From Bolinopsis microptera (lineage: Eukaryota > Ctenophora > Tentaculata > Lobata > Bolinopsidae), in the NCBI RefSeq assembly GCF_026151205.1, contig NC_087072.1:14112169-14176168 (forward strand): a stretch of DNA of 64,000 bases, given 5' to 3'. The translations under genes were made by a program, and so were the position numbers. The notes beneath the pieces are model-generated. The model saw only the letters and a program-made list of their open reading frames with translations. It was not told where the DNA came from and did not search any database. Below, piece by piece: positions 11,301 to 23,295 of the stretch. Position 1 is the first letter of the stretch. Each line of letters starts with the position of its first letter.

Positions 11301-14300
11301 TGGTGAACTAAAAAATATTAGGAGTATTAATATGATTTACAATTTATAAATAGGACTGCCTCATGCATGAAGAACATAAGGTCATATTGCGTGGGTGGCT
11401 CGGTGCTAACCACTCACAACACCATCAACAGGTTTACAACTCATGGATCTGGTATTGGAATAATTGTCGAATATAATAATATCATTACGAAGAAGCCACG
11501 CCACTAGCTGACATATAAAGGAGAAATTTGAAATACTTGTACCACGTTTTAGAGAATTTAGGATTTGTTTCACTGTCAACTACACATGAAATTGCTTAGA
11601 GCTTCTACATGTAATATACATTACATACATTAATACATATTACAAACTGAATACTATACATGTAATATATCACGGGAACCGTGCGAACAACCGTAGATAG
11701 CAGATTCAACTTTCACTGTCGTTATGTTAGTGAACATTAAAAATAATTGACGAAACGTAACTCAACAAACTCACCGATCCATACAAGCAAGGAATTTTCT
11801 GTCGCCCAGAGAGCCACAATTGCCGTACCATTCACCCTTCCTGTTGAACCGTTCATAGCACACATTATCACTAACTGCCACACCTTCACCCCACAAACTA
11901 GTACACTGAGTACCCAGAGTCTGACAGCTGCCATAGTTACAAGACCCGCTGCCTTCCCCACACAGCGTACCGTCTTGGGTGTACCGGTTTGTTGGACACT
12001 GACATATTTTATTAATGTTAGGACGCTTTTTAAAACGGATCATCTAACTTAGAATTAGAAAAATTGTTTATATCATAACGAACAGATTACAGAATTACGT
12101 TGTTGATAATACACTCAAACAGTTTGATTTTAACTGAACTAAACCTGAGAGTTTGTTCCGGTGCAGAACTCCACGAGATCGCACTCTGAAGAGGCGGGGC
12201 GGCACATCCTTTTGTAGCTTACAAACTGGCATTCTTCACAGCAGTCACCAGAGTAACACTGGAGAGGGTGATGTAGTAAGTTGTAGAACAATCACTCTAA
12301 CCTTTATTTACCAACCAACGAATATACCTGAATATTACAACTACGTTGTAGATAAATATATATTTGTACATACCTTTGCTCCGGGTTTCAGTTTACAGCC
12401 GATCGGCTCGCAGCAAGGGTCACTGGCAATACATTCCTGAAATGGAGAGCATATTTAGCAGTCTAGAAAAAGCAAGAATTCTTTAAAAGTTTAAATTTGC
12501 ATGTTTTATGAAAATTGTAATCCGAATTAGAATACTCTAACACTCTCCTCTCACTTACCTCCTCAGTCCCACAGTCACACTCCTCAGTCCTCACCCTCCT
12601 CTCACTTACCTCCTCAGTCCCACAGTCACACTCCTCTCCCTCCTCTCACTTACCTCCTCGGTCCCACAGTCACACTCCTCACCCTCCTCTCACTTACCTC
12701 CTCGGTCCCACAGTCACACTCCTCACCCTCCTCTCACTTACCTCCTCAGTCCCACAGTCACACTCCTCTCCCTCCTCTCACTTACCTCCTCAGTCCCACA
12801 GTCACACTCCTCACCCTCCTCTCACTTACCTCCTCAGTCTCACAGTCACACTCCTCACCCTCCTCCCACTTACCTCCTCAGTCCCACAGTCACACTCCTC
12901 ACCCTCTTCCACAAATCCGTTCCCGCACACCGGGTCCCCGTAAAGAGTTTTGGGCTGGTTGTTGAGACACGTTCCAGTAAAGGAATCCAGGACTAGCTGA
13001 CTACAGTTACTAAAGACGGAGGCTGCTTTACCCATTGAATCGGACATCAAACAGTCCCAGCTGATTTCTGGTGGGCACACACATTCATCTGATAAGATTA
13101 AGGAGTTAAAATCAGTTTTACCCAGATAATCAGCTAAGTATTTACTTTTTCTACAGAGCTAATTTTCTCCGTGAAATTATCTGATAGCAGCGGAAGATAT
13201 TTTTATGATATAAGGTATTTTATTGTGTATTCGTCACGAATTATGAATTAAATTAGGAATTATAGTAACTGTTACAGAGAAGACAGCTCTATTTCATGAC
13301 ACAGATGTTTCAATTTTTCTAAAACACAATTCTGCTAAAGAAGGTATCTGTGCTCTCACCACTGTCATGGTACATTCCAAAGTTATGACCCATCTCGTGA
13401 GCTATGACAGAAGCGTAGAAGCCTACTGACTTCCTGGAGTTGAAGTTGACGCTTGCACAGCTGCTCCGACACATAGTGTCAACTCCAGCGTATCCTATCA
13501 CTGCTCCGTCAAAATCTACTGCCCTGAAACAATTAACATGTTATATTTAATCATTTATGCGTATCTGTATAATAGTATAATACACTGATAATGTAGTTAT
13601 GAATAATATAGTTATAATAATTTATTCGACTCGATTTATCAGACAACCTAACATGACTTGTCTGGAAGGAGACAATTAACATAAAAAAGATACTGATCAC
13701 AACATACTGATCACTGATACGAAACAAGAGCTGATGAACAGGATACTGATAATCAAGATACTGAAGATAAGAACGATAAGAAACTCACGTCATGAGTATA
13801 CTGACATCATGTTGTTTATACACGTTAAGAAGCTTCTCCTGTCTGTACATTGTAAAGTTTCTCAGAACAGCGGAGTAACTGGGGGTGACTGTTATCATAT
13901 CTGCTACTCTCCAGTTCTCCATCCCGACCAGGGCTATTCGTACACCGTACTTCTTGTAGATCTGCAAATATTTTATTAGTTATAAATAATATCATATTAA
14001 GGACCCATGTACATTTCTAAGCATTGATTTCGACGTTTCACTGTATCCAATGAAAAGATGTCGCTCTAGTGTCAGCTGTCTGTGTAAAGACAGTCTTAAT
14101 AACGTCAAGTCTCGCTTTAACTGTCTAGCGGTAATGATATTTGACGGAATACAACCAACTTGTGATTAATCTCCATTTAGATCCAGGCTTTTTAAGAGCA
14201 TCTGGATCGATTAATCACGTAACAGCATGAGAAACTCCGGCACTATTTACATCTTCAAACAAGAATCACTGTATTATTCGGACAGTGCTTTTGTACCTTT

Positions 14301-17300
14301 TGTGTGATGTTACTTCTGAAATTGACTACTCTACTCATCTTCAGGACTAGAGTTGAAGCAGGTTTGCTAATAAATGATTTAGTTACCTGATAACCAAATA
14401 ATCAATGTAGGGAATATATAATAATCATGGTACTCCGATGACTGGAAAGAGGGAATAAGAAATCTACACAATGTTTAACATAACTTCACAAATTTTAATC
14501 ATGTAGAGCCATTCTATTATTTTATAACATATTATTTTCAGATTCCAGTTTTAGACTTGTAAAAAGCAGCGGAGAATATATGGATATAATGAGTGAAAAA
14601 CTAGGTCTGTTGCTTTACCAAGAGGCAAAAGTTTGCGACATTAACCACACTTTTAACATCAAGTCTGCTAATGCTATCTGCAAAGAGATGGGCTATGCTA
14701 GAGCTATAGACTGGAATGTGGACCATATATGGGATGTGCAATACGAGTTTGAAACGAAAATAGGAACAGTCCAATGTGAGACTGATGACTGGTCCACGTG
14801 TAGCTACGATATACTATATAAGTGTGGATATGAAAATGACGTCTTCCTTAGTTGCGAAACACCAGGTTATGAGCCAAATATTAGGTATTCTTAGAGAGGA
14901 AACGAGAGATATGGTATGCGTGTTTTAAGTTTCGTTTCGCACAACTTAAAATTTTAACTTTGGAAGTATGTCCTGCCATGTTAGCATTTTCAAACATTAA
15001 TTATTTTCAGATTTCAGTTTCAAACTCGTGAACAGCGGCGGAGAACAAATGGATATGGTTATAAATCCAGGTCTGCTGCTTTACCAAGGGAGAAAAGTTT
15101 GCGACTATTACCACACTTTTAACATCAAGTCTGCTAATGCTATCTGCAAAGAGATGGGCTATGCTAGAGCTATAGACTGGAATGTGGGCCATATATGGGA
15201 TGTGCAATACGAGTTTGAAACGAAAATAGGAAAAGTCCAATGTGAGACTGATGAGTGGTTCACATGTAGTTACGATATTGTAGCAGATTGTGGATATGAA
15301 AATGACGTATTTCTCGGTTGTGACATATTCCCATCATGTCCACCAGGCAAGTTCCGGTTTTACGAACATTGTGAGTCTTGTCACCCTAACACCTACAAGG
15401 CAGTCGAAGGGAGCCAAACCTCCTGTACAGATTGTCCTGATGCATCCACTTCAACTGCAGGTGCAGCATATTGCTCCTGTCAGATAGGAATGTATTGGAA
15501 TGGAGTAGCATGTAAGAAGTGCCCACAAGGCTCCGTCAGCCGTGAAGGATCTAGAGAATGCACAGAATGTCCTTCTGACTCAATTGCTTCAGACGAAGGT
15601 TCATCCTGTAGTTGCGGAGCAGGGGAGATATGGAACTGGGAGGGAGAAGATGGGTCGTGTAAGTTATGTCCTTCAAACACCTTTAAAAACCAGTATGTAC
15701 AGACCTGTACCAACTGCCCAGACTTCACGACATCTGTTGCAGGCTCCGAACACTGTTCTTGCAAGGCAGGTATGTTCTGGAACAAGGCAAGCTGCATAAT
15801 CTGCCCGGAAATCTCTGCTAGCAATAGAGGTGCTCTAAAGTGCACTGAATGTCCAGCAGGCTCGTCTCCTGAAAACAATAGTACCTCCTGCAGCTGCCCC
15901 GCTGGGACTGTGTGGAAATGGGATGAAGAAGGTGGTAGTTCCTGTAAACCATGTCCAACAGGCACATACAGGAACAACCAGATGGAACATTGTGAAAGTT
16001 GCCCCAATCTATCCTCCTCTATAATCGGGTCTGAGAGTTGCTCCTGCTTACCTGGAACGTACATGGACCGTGATGTGGGATTGTGTATGATATGCCCTCT
16101 AGGAACAACATCCAGGACAGGGTCTGAGATCTGCTCTTGTCCAGCCGGAATGTTCTGGAACGAGAACAGGTGTTATAACTGTGCCAAAAATGAGGCTAGC
16201 CAAGCAGGTTCCCTCCAGTGTTTCCCATGTCCCGGTGATTATACGACATTAAACAACAGTACTTTTTGCATATGTCCAGCAGGCTTGGAGTGGACTTGGG
16301 ATGATTACAAGTCTGGTTCATGCAGGCTCTGTCCATGGGGCTCTTATAAAACTGAAGAAATGGAGTCTTGCGAAGCTTGTCCAAAAGGAAAATTTCCAGA
16401 AGTAGGTTCTGAGCATTGTATTTGTCCTGCAGGCAAATTCTGGAACAATACAAGCTGTCAAGAATGTGGTGTGAGCTCTGCCAGCCAAGAAGGTGCTTTG
16501 CACTGTTCATCGTGTCCGTTAGAATCTGCTTCATTAAACGAAGGGTCAGAGTGTACATGTCCAGTAGGTATGAAATGGAGTTGGGATGAGCAATATCTCG
16601 GTACTTGTAAGCCCTGTCCACCAGGATTCTACAAGAGTAAGCAGATGACAGCCTGCTCTACTTGTCCTCTGGGAACAACATCTGCTGTGGGCACTGACCA
16701 CTGTTCTTGTAAAGCAGGTATGTTCTGGAACCAGACTCGATGTGAGAACTGCGAAACGGGTTCTGTAAGTCAAGAAGGTGCAGTTCACTGTGAGGCTTGC
16801 CCCCCAGATTCAATCTCAAACACAGGAAATAGGGTTTGTAACTGTCTAGGTGACGCAACATGGAGTTGGGATGAGCTTGGGGTGGGTTCTTGTAACCCTC
16901 TCTCAAACGGCATCACGCAGAATCTTCAACAGAACCTTCAGCAAACTCTACCATTGGACCTGACTTCTGTTGAAATACACGCTTCCATCTCAGGTCTCCT
17001 GATGGTACTCAATGTTATCCTAGCTACACTTCTCATTCTAGAGAGGAGGAAAGCTAAGAGGTGTGAAGCCGAGGTTGCATATGATGCTGTTGCTGGAAGA
17101 GTTCAAATAATTAAGGTTGAAGTGAACAAAGACCAGAATAGTAAAATACAACACCCAAAAGAAGATCTGCCAGGAAAAGAAGCATCTCTTGATATAGACG
17201 GTGATGTTGCAAATGATACTGTTGCTGCAGGTGTTCAAATAATTGAGGTAGAAGTGAACGATGACCAGAATAGTACAATACAACACCCAAAAGAAGATCT

Positions 17301-19760
17301 GCCAGGAAAAGAAGCATCTCTTGATATAGACGGTGATGTTGCAAATGATACTGTTGCTGAAGGTGTTCAAATAATTGAGGTAAAAGTGAACGATGACCAG
17401 AATAGTACAATACAACACCCAAAAGAAGATTTGCAAGGAAAAGAGGCATGCTGTGATAAATACTGTGATGTCCAGGGCTCACACGAAACGGAGAACATTT
17501 ACGAAACAATGGACATATAGTAACCATGTTACTGGAATACTTTGATGCGAATATTTACTTTATCCTTTCTACAATTTAAGTTTGCTATTTGATTCTTTGA
17601 CACTTTCCATCACACGACGATTGATCATTATTCATTATTCATGTACTCAAAATTCTGTCCCTTGAAGTTATAATATTCCCGGAACCACCTGTTCTATAAC
17701 TTTGTGTAATCCAAACGAACATGATAATCTCAAACCTCGTCTATTTTAGCGACAGTAACGAGAACGAACATGATAATCTCAAACCTCGTCTATTTTTGCG
17801 ACAGTAGCGATAACGAACATGATAATCTCAAACCTCGTCTATTTTAGCGACAGTAGCAAGAACGAACTCTTCCACCTCCTCGATCTTAGTGTCGAACTGC
17901 TGCCAAAAGGATCTGTCAGTCACCACTACCACTTCTACTGTCTTGTGTGTTGCTATTATTGGGTCAGTGGACAGACCTCTTTTGTATAATGGGTGATAAG
18001 GGACGGGTCGGGAAATGCTGTGGTTTAACTCTATACCGTTATACTCTGAGGAAAGTATTACGTTAGATCCTGATGCGATTATAGCTACATTTGATGGCTA
18101 AGCAAAACTATACAGTATTTATTTGAGAAAAGTACACTGTCAACTGATAAGATATATGATGTTGTAGACATACCGCCGGTAGCTATTTCGTAAGGGTTGG
18201 GGAGGTCATTATCAGAGAACATTACATAGGTTTCCTTATCATACACCACATACCATGTGTTATTCACATCAGTTAAACTACCTCTGAAATATATTAAGCA
18301 AGAGTTCAGGAAATTTTATTGCAACGATTATATCGACTTGATTTTCATATTCCCTGAAATGTGAATTAATTTAAATCGGAAAAAAAAAGAAAAACTTCCC
18401 CACTGCACAATAAATATAAAACCGATTAATTATATCGAGAAACAGATGTGACACGACCGTTTGCCAGTTACCTGATTCTTCCAGAACAAGTACTGAGCAT
18501 AACAAGATATTGGGGCTTATCCCTTACGGTACCCCGGTAGTGACAGTCAGTCTTCAACTCATGTTGTATTCGTGTGTTGTGAGTTACAGTGTGCCTCTTA
18601 GCGCCGGCTATCACTGCTTCCCTGGTAGATTTGGAGGTAAAATATGAGATAATAACGGTTAGGTTATCATTGTAATCGGTGACTTAATTTAATACCAGGC
18701 ACCACATTTCAATGTAAATTGAACATCTCGTCATATTATGTATCATCATTGGTGATTCAACTTACGAATATTTGCGAATAGTTCACTACTCAATTACCTA
18801 GAATACTCACTAATCGATTACCTAGAATCCTTATTATTCAGTACTCATAACTCACTACAACTACTTTATCGATAGTCTAGCTTATTTAGCTATATCCGTA
18901 TATAATGTATCCGATATAATATATTATATACTGGCTCGCGCGCATGCAATTCAATTATTTAATTAATAAGAACACTCGTGTTGCGCGACAAGTCACATCT
19001 CGTTTACAGCGCGCGTTACAGTATCCTAAATAAGTAGACCCTTTCGAAGCATGTGGGAATCAGCGATGAGGCGATTATTGTCAACAGCTCAAGATTTAGG
19101 AATCAGGAAGTCAAATGGAAATACACCAGATCAGCATGTTCTACTCGCTCTAAACAGCCGCCAGGAAGCAGGTCTCGGTACATAAAGGGATTTATCTTAT
19201 CCCGCAATGTGCAGTAAGTGTATGGATGTTTAACCAATGACAAATAAGTTATGTCCAAGTCAAGAATTAGCCAATTCCTTTCTGTCTTATTCATTGATTG
19301 TCACAAATACTAGGTTTAATTACGGAGATATTCAATTTGCATTATAGCAACGTATAGCAGCCATGTGCTAATGTGCGGGTATGTGGTGGTCACCCGTTGT
19401 GAAAATATCCACTTCAGTAAGAGCTGCTTCCTTGACCAAAATAAACATTTTAACAACTGCTAATGTTCAATTACCTGTTGATTCTGGCGTCTAAAATTAG
19501 TCTGCCGAGAGATTGGGAGTGTAACTTACTTCTAAACTTGACGCGTCCTGAAAATCCATTACTTTGTTCTCAACTCAAAACGTCATGATCACGTCTTGTT
19601 ATATAGAATTGTATTTCTGGATATTTGTAATGATAAAACAGGAAACTAAACTATGCATACCAGTATATCATTGCCAACACGAGATTTAAGTAAATAAAAT
19701 AAGTAAAACTTACCCTAGTGTCGGCTGATAACTGTATAACTTCTCTTGTTTTAGGTATAT
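8328..19760 (-). CDS. ADAM-family membrane metalloprotease-disintegrin (16 phase-consistent exons)
   Basis: Exons on the minus strand, in coding order: 19714-19760, 18472-18621, 18174-18283, 17834-18045, 13789-13961, 13360-13523, 12874-13088, 12374-12436, 12145-12258, 11775-11998, 11060-11246, 10783-10957, 10451-10595, 9676-9787, 9211-9519, 8328-8462. All junction phases agree and the sum is 845 codons with the stop. Seen in order: prodomain with a LVMLSTCSGR motif; reprolysin domain with zinc site HEMGHNFGMYHD and a Met-turn (CLMSDS); disintegrin (EECDCGTEE, DCCEECQF, ECDLVEFCTG); cysteine-rich region (CGKLYC, VYDGTKCGD); an EGF-like module (CGGQGNCNDLNQCHCNAGY); a transmembrane segment (SILIAVMIIVLVVIPSGIIT); and a proline-rich tail with PPRP motifs suited to SH3 partners. 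All zinc ligands are present, so it is probably an active sheddase. Exons between the prodomain and the signal exon are missing. The last exon may instead be spliced at a GTGAGG donor just before the TGA. Confidence 0.9.
9842..10153. mobile_element. Short inverted-repeat element (MITE-like) in an ADAM intron
   Basis: Ends TAGGGACCGACCGG (9842-9855) and CCGGTCGGTTCCTA (10140-10153) are inverted copies with one mismatch. The interior near both ends is rich in CCGG/ACCGGA words. The element lies in the intron between the exons 9676-9787 and 10451-10595. I could not find a clean target-site duplication. Confidence 0.5.
12551..12910. repeat. 44-bp tandem repeat carrying exon end plus 5' splice site (8 copies)
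   Basis: On the minus strand each copy contains the last coding bases of the disintegrin exon (GAGTGTGACTGTGGGACTGA, then GGAG) followed by GTAAGTGAGAGGAGG. There are seven spacings of 44 bp and one of 51. The exon-proximal copy gives the in-frame exon end at 12874. All copies keep GAG|GTAAGTG. Confidence 0.9.
14307..17520 (+). CDS. SRCR / ephrin-receptor-like-repeat type I membrane receptor
   Basis: Exons 14307-14361, 14542-14865 and 15011-17520. Junction phases agree and the sum is 963 codons (962 aa plus stop). Exon 1 opens with MLLLKLTTLLIFRTRVEA, a plausible secretion signal. Exon 2 and the start of exon 3 encode two closely similar SRCR domains (ICKEMGYARAIDWN in both), a duplicated-exon pair with the same phase class. 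Next come about 500 residues of Cys-rich GCC2/GCC3 (ephrin-receptor-like) repeats in five super-repeats of about 100 aa, each closed by a W-x-W motif. A transmembrane segment (SISGLLMVLNVILATLLILE) with a basic stop-transfer follows. The tail holds three copies of a 44-aa repeat (132-bp period) and ends in a YETM motif near the C-terminus. The whole gene lies antisense in the ADAM intron 13962-17833. The ligand is unknown. An adhesion, self-recognition or immune receptor is possible, but that is inference. Confidence 0.85.
17718..17866. repeat. 49-bp tandem repeat carrying a second ADAM 5' splice site (3 copies)
   Basis: AACATGATAATCTCAAACCT recurs at 17718, 17767 and 17816, each time followed by CGTCTATTTT and a near-identical remainder. 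On the minus strand each copy spans the last codons of the protease exon (..GCTAAAATAGACGAG) and its donor GTTTGAG. The copy nearest the exon sets the exon end at 17834. Confidence 0.85.
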
Positions 19761-20129
19761 CTGAAACATAGTCAATTATTCGGCAAAAATGTACACTCAG
19801 TTTTAACTTTTGAGTATGAGAGTGTTACAATGATGTCATCCTATCATAGAGTACTTATCATGCAGAATGCTAACATTCACACATCTACATACCTTCCTTA
19901 AATACATTCCGGTACCTTACTAATATAATATATAATGCAGATTTGGGACACATTATAAACTACTCGCTTTTTCTATGCTTGTCGCTTTTGTCATGTCACT
20001 TAAAATATACGGAGATATGTTTCACATTTACATAACGTTTAATTTGATTTTTCCCAGCGAATGCCACCATGACATTATCATATATTATGCACTAGAAATT
20101 AAGCATAAATACAGCTTATCATATTAACA

Positions 20130-21178
20130 AGTTTGTAAAAGTTAAAAAGGTCTTAGAGTTAAACTTTGTGTTTAACAAATACAAGAAAGCTTGGAACCAT
20201 AAGATCCCTCTGAGCAAGAGGCTACTGTTGTATGAGGCTCTGGTAGTATCCGTTTTAATGTACAATTCATCTTGCTGGGCTGCCCTTAAATCAGTGTTGG
20301 AAAAACTAGATATTTAGTGTAATATGGTAAGCTAAGTGCAGCAGGGTTTAGGCTTTTTGGATCTTTTAGAATATTCTAGTATAAGTGTTAATTAACCGTT
20401 AGGATTAGTGTAAGATTAGATTAGATTAGTGTAATAGATTATGGATGGTTTTGCGGAGGTAGACACGTGTTAGTCAGGTTAGCTAGTTAAGTTAGGTTAT
20501 TGGACAGACTGGGCCGCGCTGTGTCACGTGGTTCGCCATGTGATGTCACGTGAGTCGTGACCCAGTGCTGGTAGTGTTTGCTTGCCCCGTTACTCGTTAG
20601 CGGCAGTTCTTCGAGGAGCATTTAACGGTAAGGTTGTAAAAGTTACCGCTTCCGAGAACAGTGTAGCGTGGCCTTCGAGTCGCTAGTCTTGGTATATTGA
20701 TCAAATAGTAATATATTGCCCTTCGAGACTTATTGTTCGAATACCCTGTTTCCTTTGTTCTTACCTAACTTAGGACTCGATAAAGTCATATTTTTTTAGA
20801 AAAACTAGATATTGCTCACAGACGTCATCTGCGATCAATTTTGAATTACAAATACCCTCACATCATTTCCAACAAAAACTTGTATAAACGCTGCAATAGC
20901 GAACCATTGTCAGCTAAAGTGGCTCGTAGTCGGTGGAGGATGCTCGGACATGTACTGCGTGGGCCTACAGATGGTCCAGCCTATTCGTCGCTTGTTTTTG
21001 CTGTTAACACCTTACACCTTCAAGGGTGGCGTGGAAGACTGCAGTCAAACCTTTTCTCACTGATTCTACAAGACCTTAGTGTTCGAAAATTATCGTTGAA
21101 TAATTTATGTGATTTGAACTATTTAACGTTAATTGCTCAGAATAGAGTTAAATGGAGAAGTATGCAAATTGCATGACT
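20130..21178 (+). mobile_element. LINE C-terminal fragment, interrupted by a 484-bp insert
   Basis: Frame 20150-20314 reads LSKRLLLYEALVVSVLMYNS and on to KSVLEKLDI. It stops at an insert and resumes after 20813 with AHRRHLRSILNYKYPHIISN, ending at the stop near 21173-21175. The two halves belong to one conserved C-terminal domain, the same family as the fragment at 6504-7045. RT and endonuclease are absent. It lies in the long 5' intron region of the ADAM gene, opposite strand. Confidence 0.75.
20315..20798. mobile_element. 484-bp insertion with 15-bp target duplication
   Basis: GAAAAACTAGATATT is present at 20300-20314 and again at 20799-20813, and the LINE frame is continuous if the material between is left out. 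A perfect 15-bp duplication points to LINE-type (target-primed) insertion, so the insert is probably a SINE or another retroposed sequence. It begins TAGTGTAATATGG, contains several CACGTG-like E-boxes (about 20523-20555), and ends in a T-run. I do not recognise its family. Confidence 0.7.
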
Positions 21179-22075
21179 TTTGTTTGAGAAAAATTAGGGG
21201 ACAGAAATGTTTACTTTGTTTACTATCTGTTTCTTAGAGCTTTTGTTTATAAGAGTTAAAATAATTACAACACTTACTTTACATGTAACACAATGAGTGG
21301 AGCCTAACAGCTAAGCTGTGTGTTGTGAGTACAGTACAGTATCTGTAAACAATGATTTTATTGCTGCTGCTTACTTTCTTCATTAAGCCTTGTATTTAGC
21401 CTATAAAATTACATTTTTAAGACCTACACTTACCAAGATTTTTTTAAATGTGTCAAATATTGTATGTTATTGTAAATTCAATTACAGGCTAACAGTTTTA
21501 TAGAAATATTCCACCAATGTTAAACATTACACGGTGACCACATGTACCATTACATTAGGTCCACAGGAATGCAGCCTGGCTATTAGGTTCATCAGGGTGC
21601 TTTAACTGGTGCTAAGATAGGTGCTAATATATTCAACAATTAGCAACCCACTACAACGTAACATTCCAGTACAGAGTGAACTTGTGAGACTTCACTTTCC
21701 ACAGAAATCAGTAGTATCTGTACCTTGATAGCTGACAGCTGTAGAGTCTAGACGCTGTATTGATCTAAACATATCCATTATTGATGGGTATTGGGTATTA
21801 ATGCAGATATTGACAGTATTTAATCAAGGTTGGTGATATGGACAGTGCCAGTACAAAGACACAGGTTTTGATTTATAATCCAAGCTGTAATGCATTCTTT
21901 ACAAATCGTTTGATTTTGAACAATGAACAGTGAATATAATATGTAATATTAATAGAGAACAGTGATATTCATTGTGATTTATATTACGATGAGAGTTACA
22001 GTGATAAGATAAGAAGACAATGCTACATTACTCAATATACACATTGCAGTGTTTATATGAGCAGCATTATTATCA

Positions 22076-22118
22076 AACTATAGCTCAGCATCTGCAGTGC
22101 AGATGCTGAGCTATAGTT
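22076..22118. repeat. Near-perfect 43-nt palindrome
   Basis: CTATAGCTCAGCATCTGCA (22078-22096), a single central G, then its exact reverse complement; pairing extends two further bases on each side. This could form a cruciform in DNA or a 21-bp hairpin in RNA. It lies in an ADAM intron. Confidence 0.85.
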
Positions 22119-23295
22119 CTGCACCGTGTAAAACTAGCCAACAAAAGAGAAAAAGACACAATTCTCTAATTTGTTGAGAGTTTACTTTGTTTGTATCATG
22201 GAGACCAGCTTCGTGTACTGGACCATGTTTACTCAAACTTTATATGAAATATAATTAAAGATACAACATTACTTCAGAAGTAACGTTAAATATATAGTCC
22301 CTTCTAACCTAATGATATATAGTATTATACATATAATATATTTATTTTAAACTAATTACAACACTACAAATCTATTACATTTATTGAAAATTATGTAATG
22401 TAACGCGATGGAAGTATTCTAAGCGGGCATATCCTGTCCAAACCCAGGATGCACGACATAAAGAATTTGTTTTAACTTGTTTGTATGAAAAGCATCAATA
22501 TACCTGATTACTGTGATTGTTTACAAACATGAAATAAAACTTGTTATTGAAAACCTTTTCCCGAGAGGAACACCAATTTGGTGGGCCAGTCAAAATTAAC
22601 TATGTTAATTAGGTTCTCGAATAATATTCAGTCCGGTATGATCACTCGAAAAAGCAAAATAATGAACGTAAAATGTGCAGCAAATGCTCATACCAGCAAA
22701 ATCGCATAGAAACAAATAGTTCGTCAATAATACTGTTACACTAGACCTTATTGAATGACAATAGAGTCTAGAGAATTTACAAATTCTGTTCATTTACCCA
22801 GCCTATAGATTATAGCTATAATGATTAACTTTTATCAGATTTTCCGCAGTAAAACATGTGATATATTGCGACCTACCGTTAATTATGGATATTATTAAAT
22901 TAGCAATTAAAACCCAGTGCACACACAGCGTGGTTACTAATTTTAGCAGATTGTATACGCTGGTGCTGAATAACATATTTCCGTGTATGTGACACATTCC
23001 ATAATGTGCACTGCTTGTAGCTGCAGCAGACACAGGTATTTCTATCCTGGTTTTAGCGCCAAAAATACTAAAATCTTAAATATATCAGTCTGGAACAATC
23101 ATTTATAACCTATTGTAGATGAGCTAATATTTGAATAGAATGTAATGATAACGCTTTATCAGCAATGAATGCGGTCATTGGTCATCAACAGTGGTATTTG
23201 ACGTGCATTCTTGTAACCAAATACAGTAACCTACTGTACAGTGTACACAATGCTGGTACAGTACCTTCAGTAAAAATAAATACAGTCAATGGTAG

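Noticed and set aside
11747..12052. 101-codon plus-strand frame
   Set aside because: Shadow of the ADAM cysteine-rich exon at 11775-11998, which has matching splice sites and family motifs.
15480..16906. Several minus-strand frames of 60-194 codons
   Set aside because: Antisense shadows of the cysteine-rich repeats of the receptor gene; repetitive only because the sense repeats are.
19534..19551. Possible 18-nt ADAM microexon (TTTTCAG / GTAAGT borders, minus strand)
   Set aside because: Good borders, but inserting it between the exons 19714-19760 and 18472-18621 gives a stop in the required phase.
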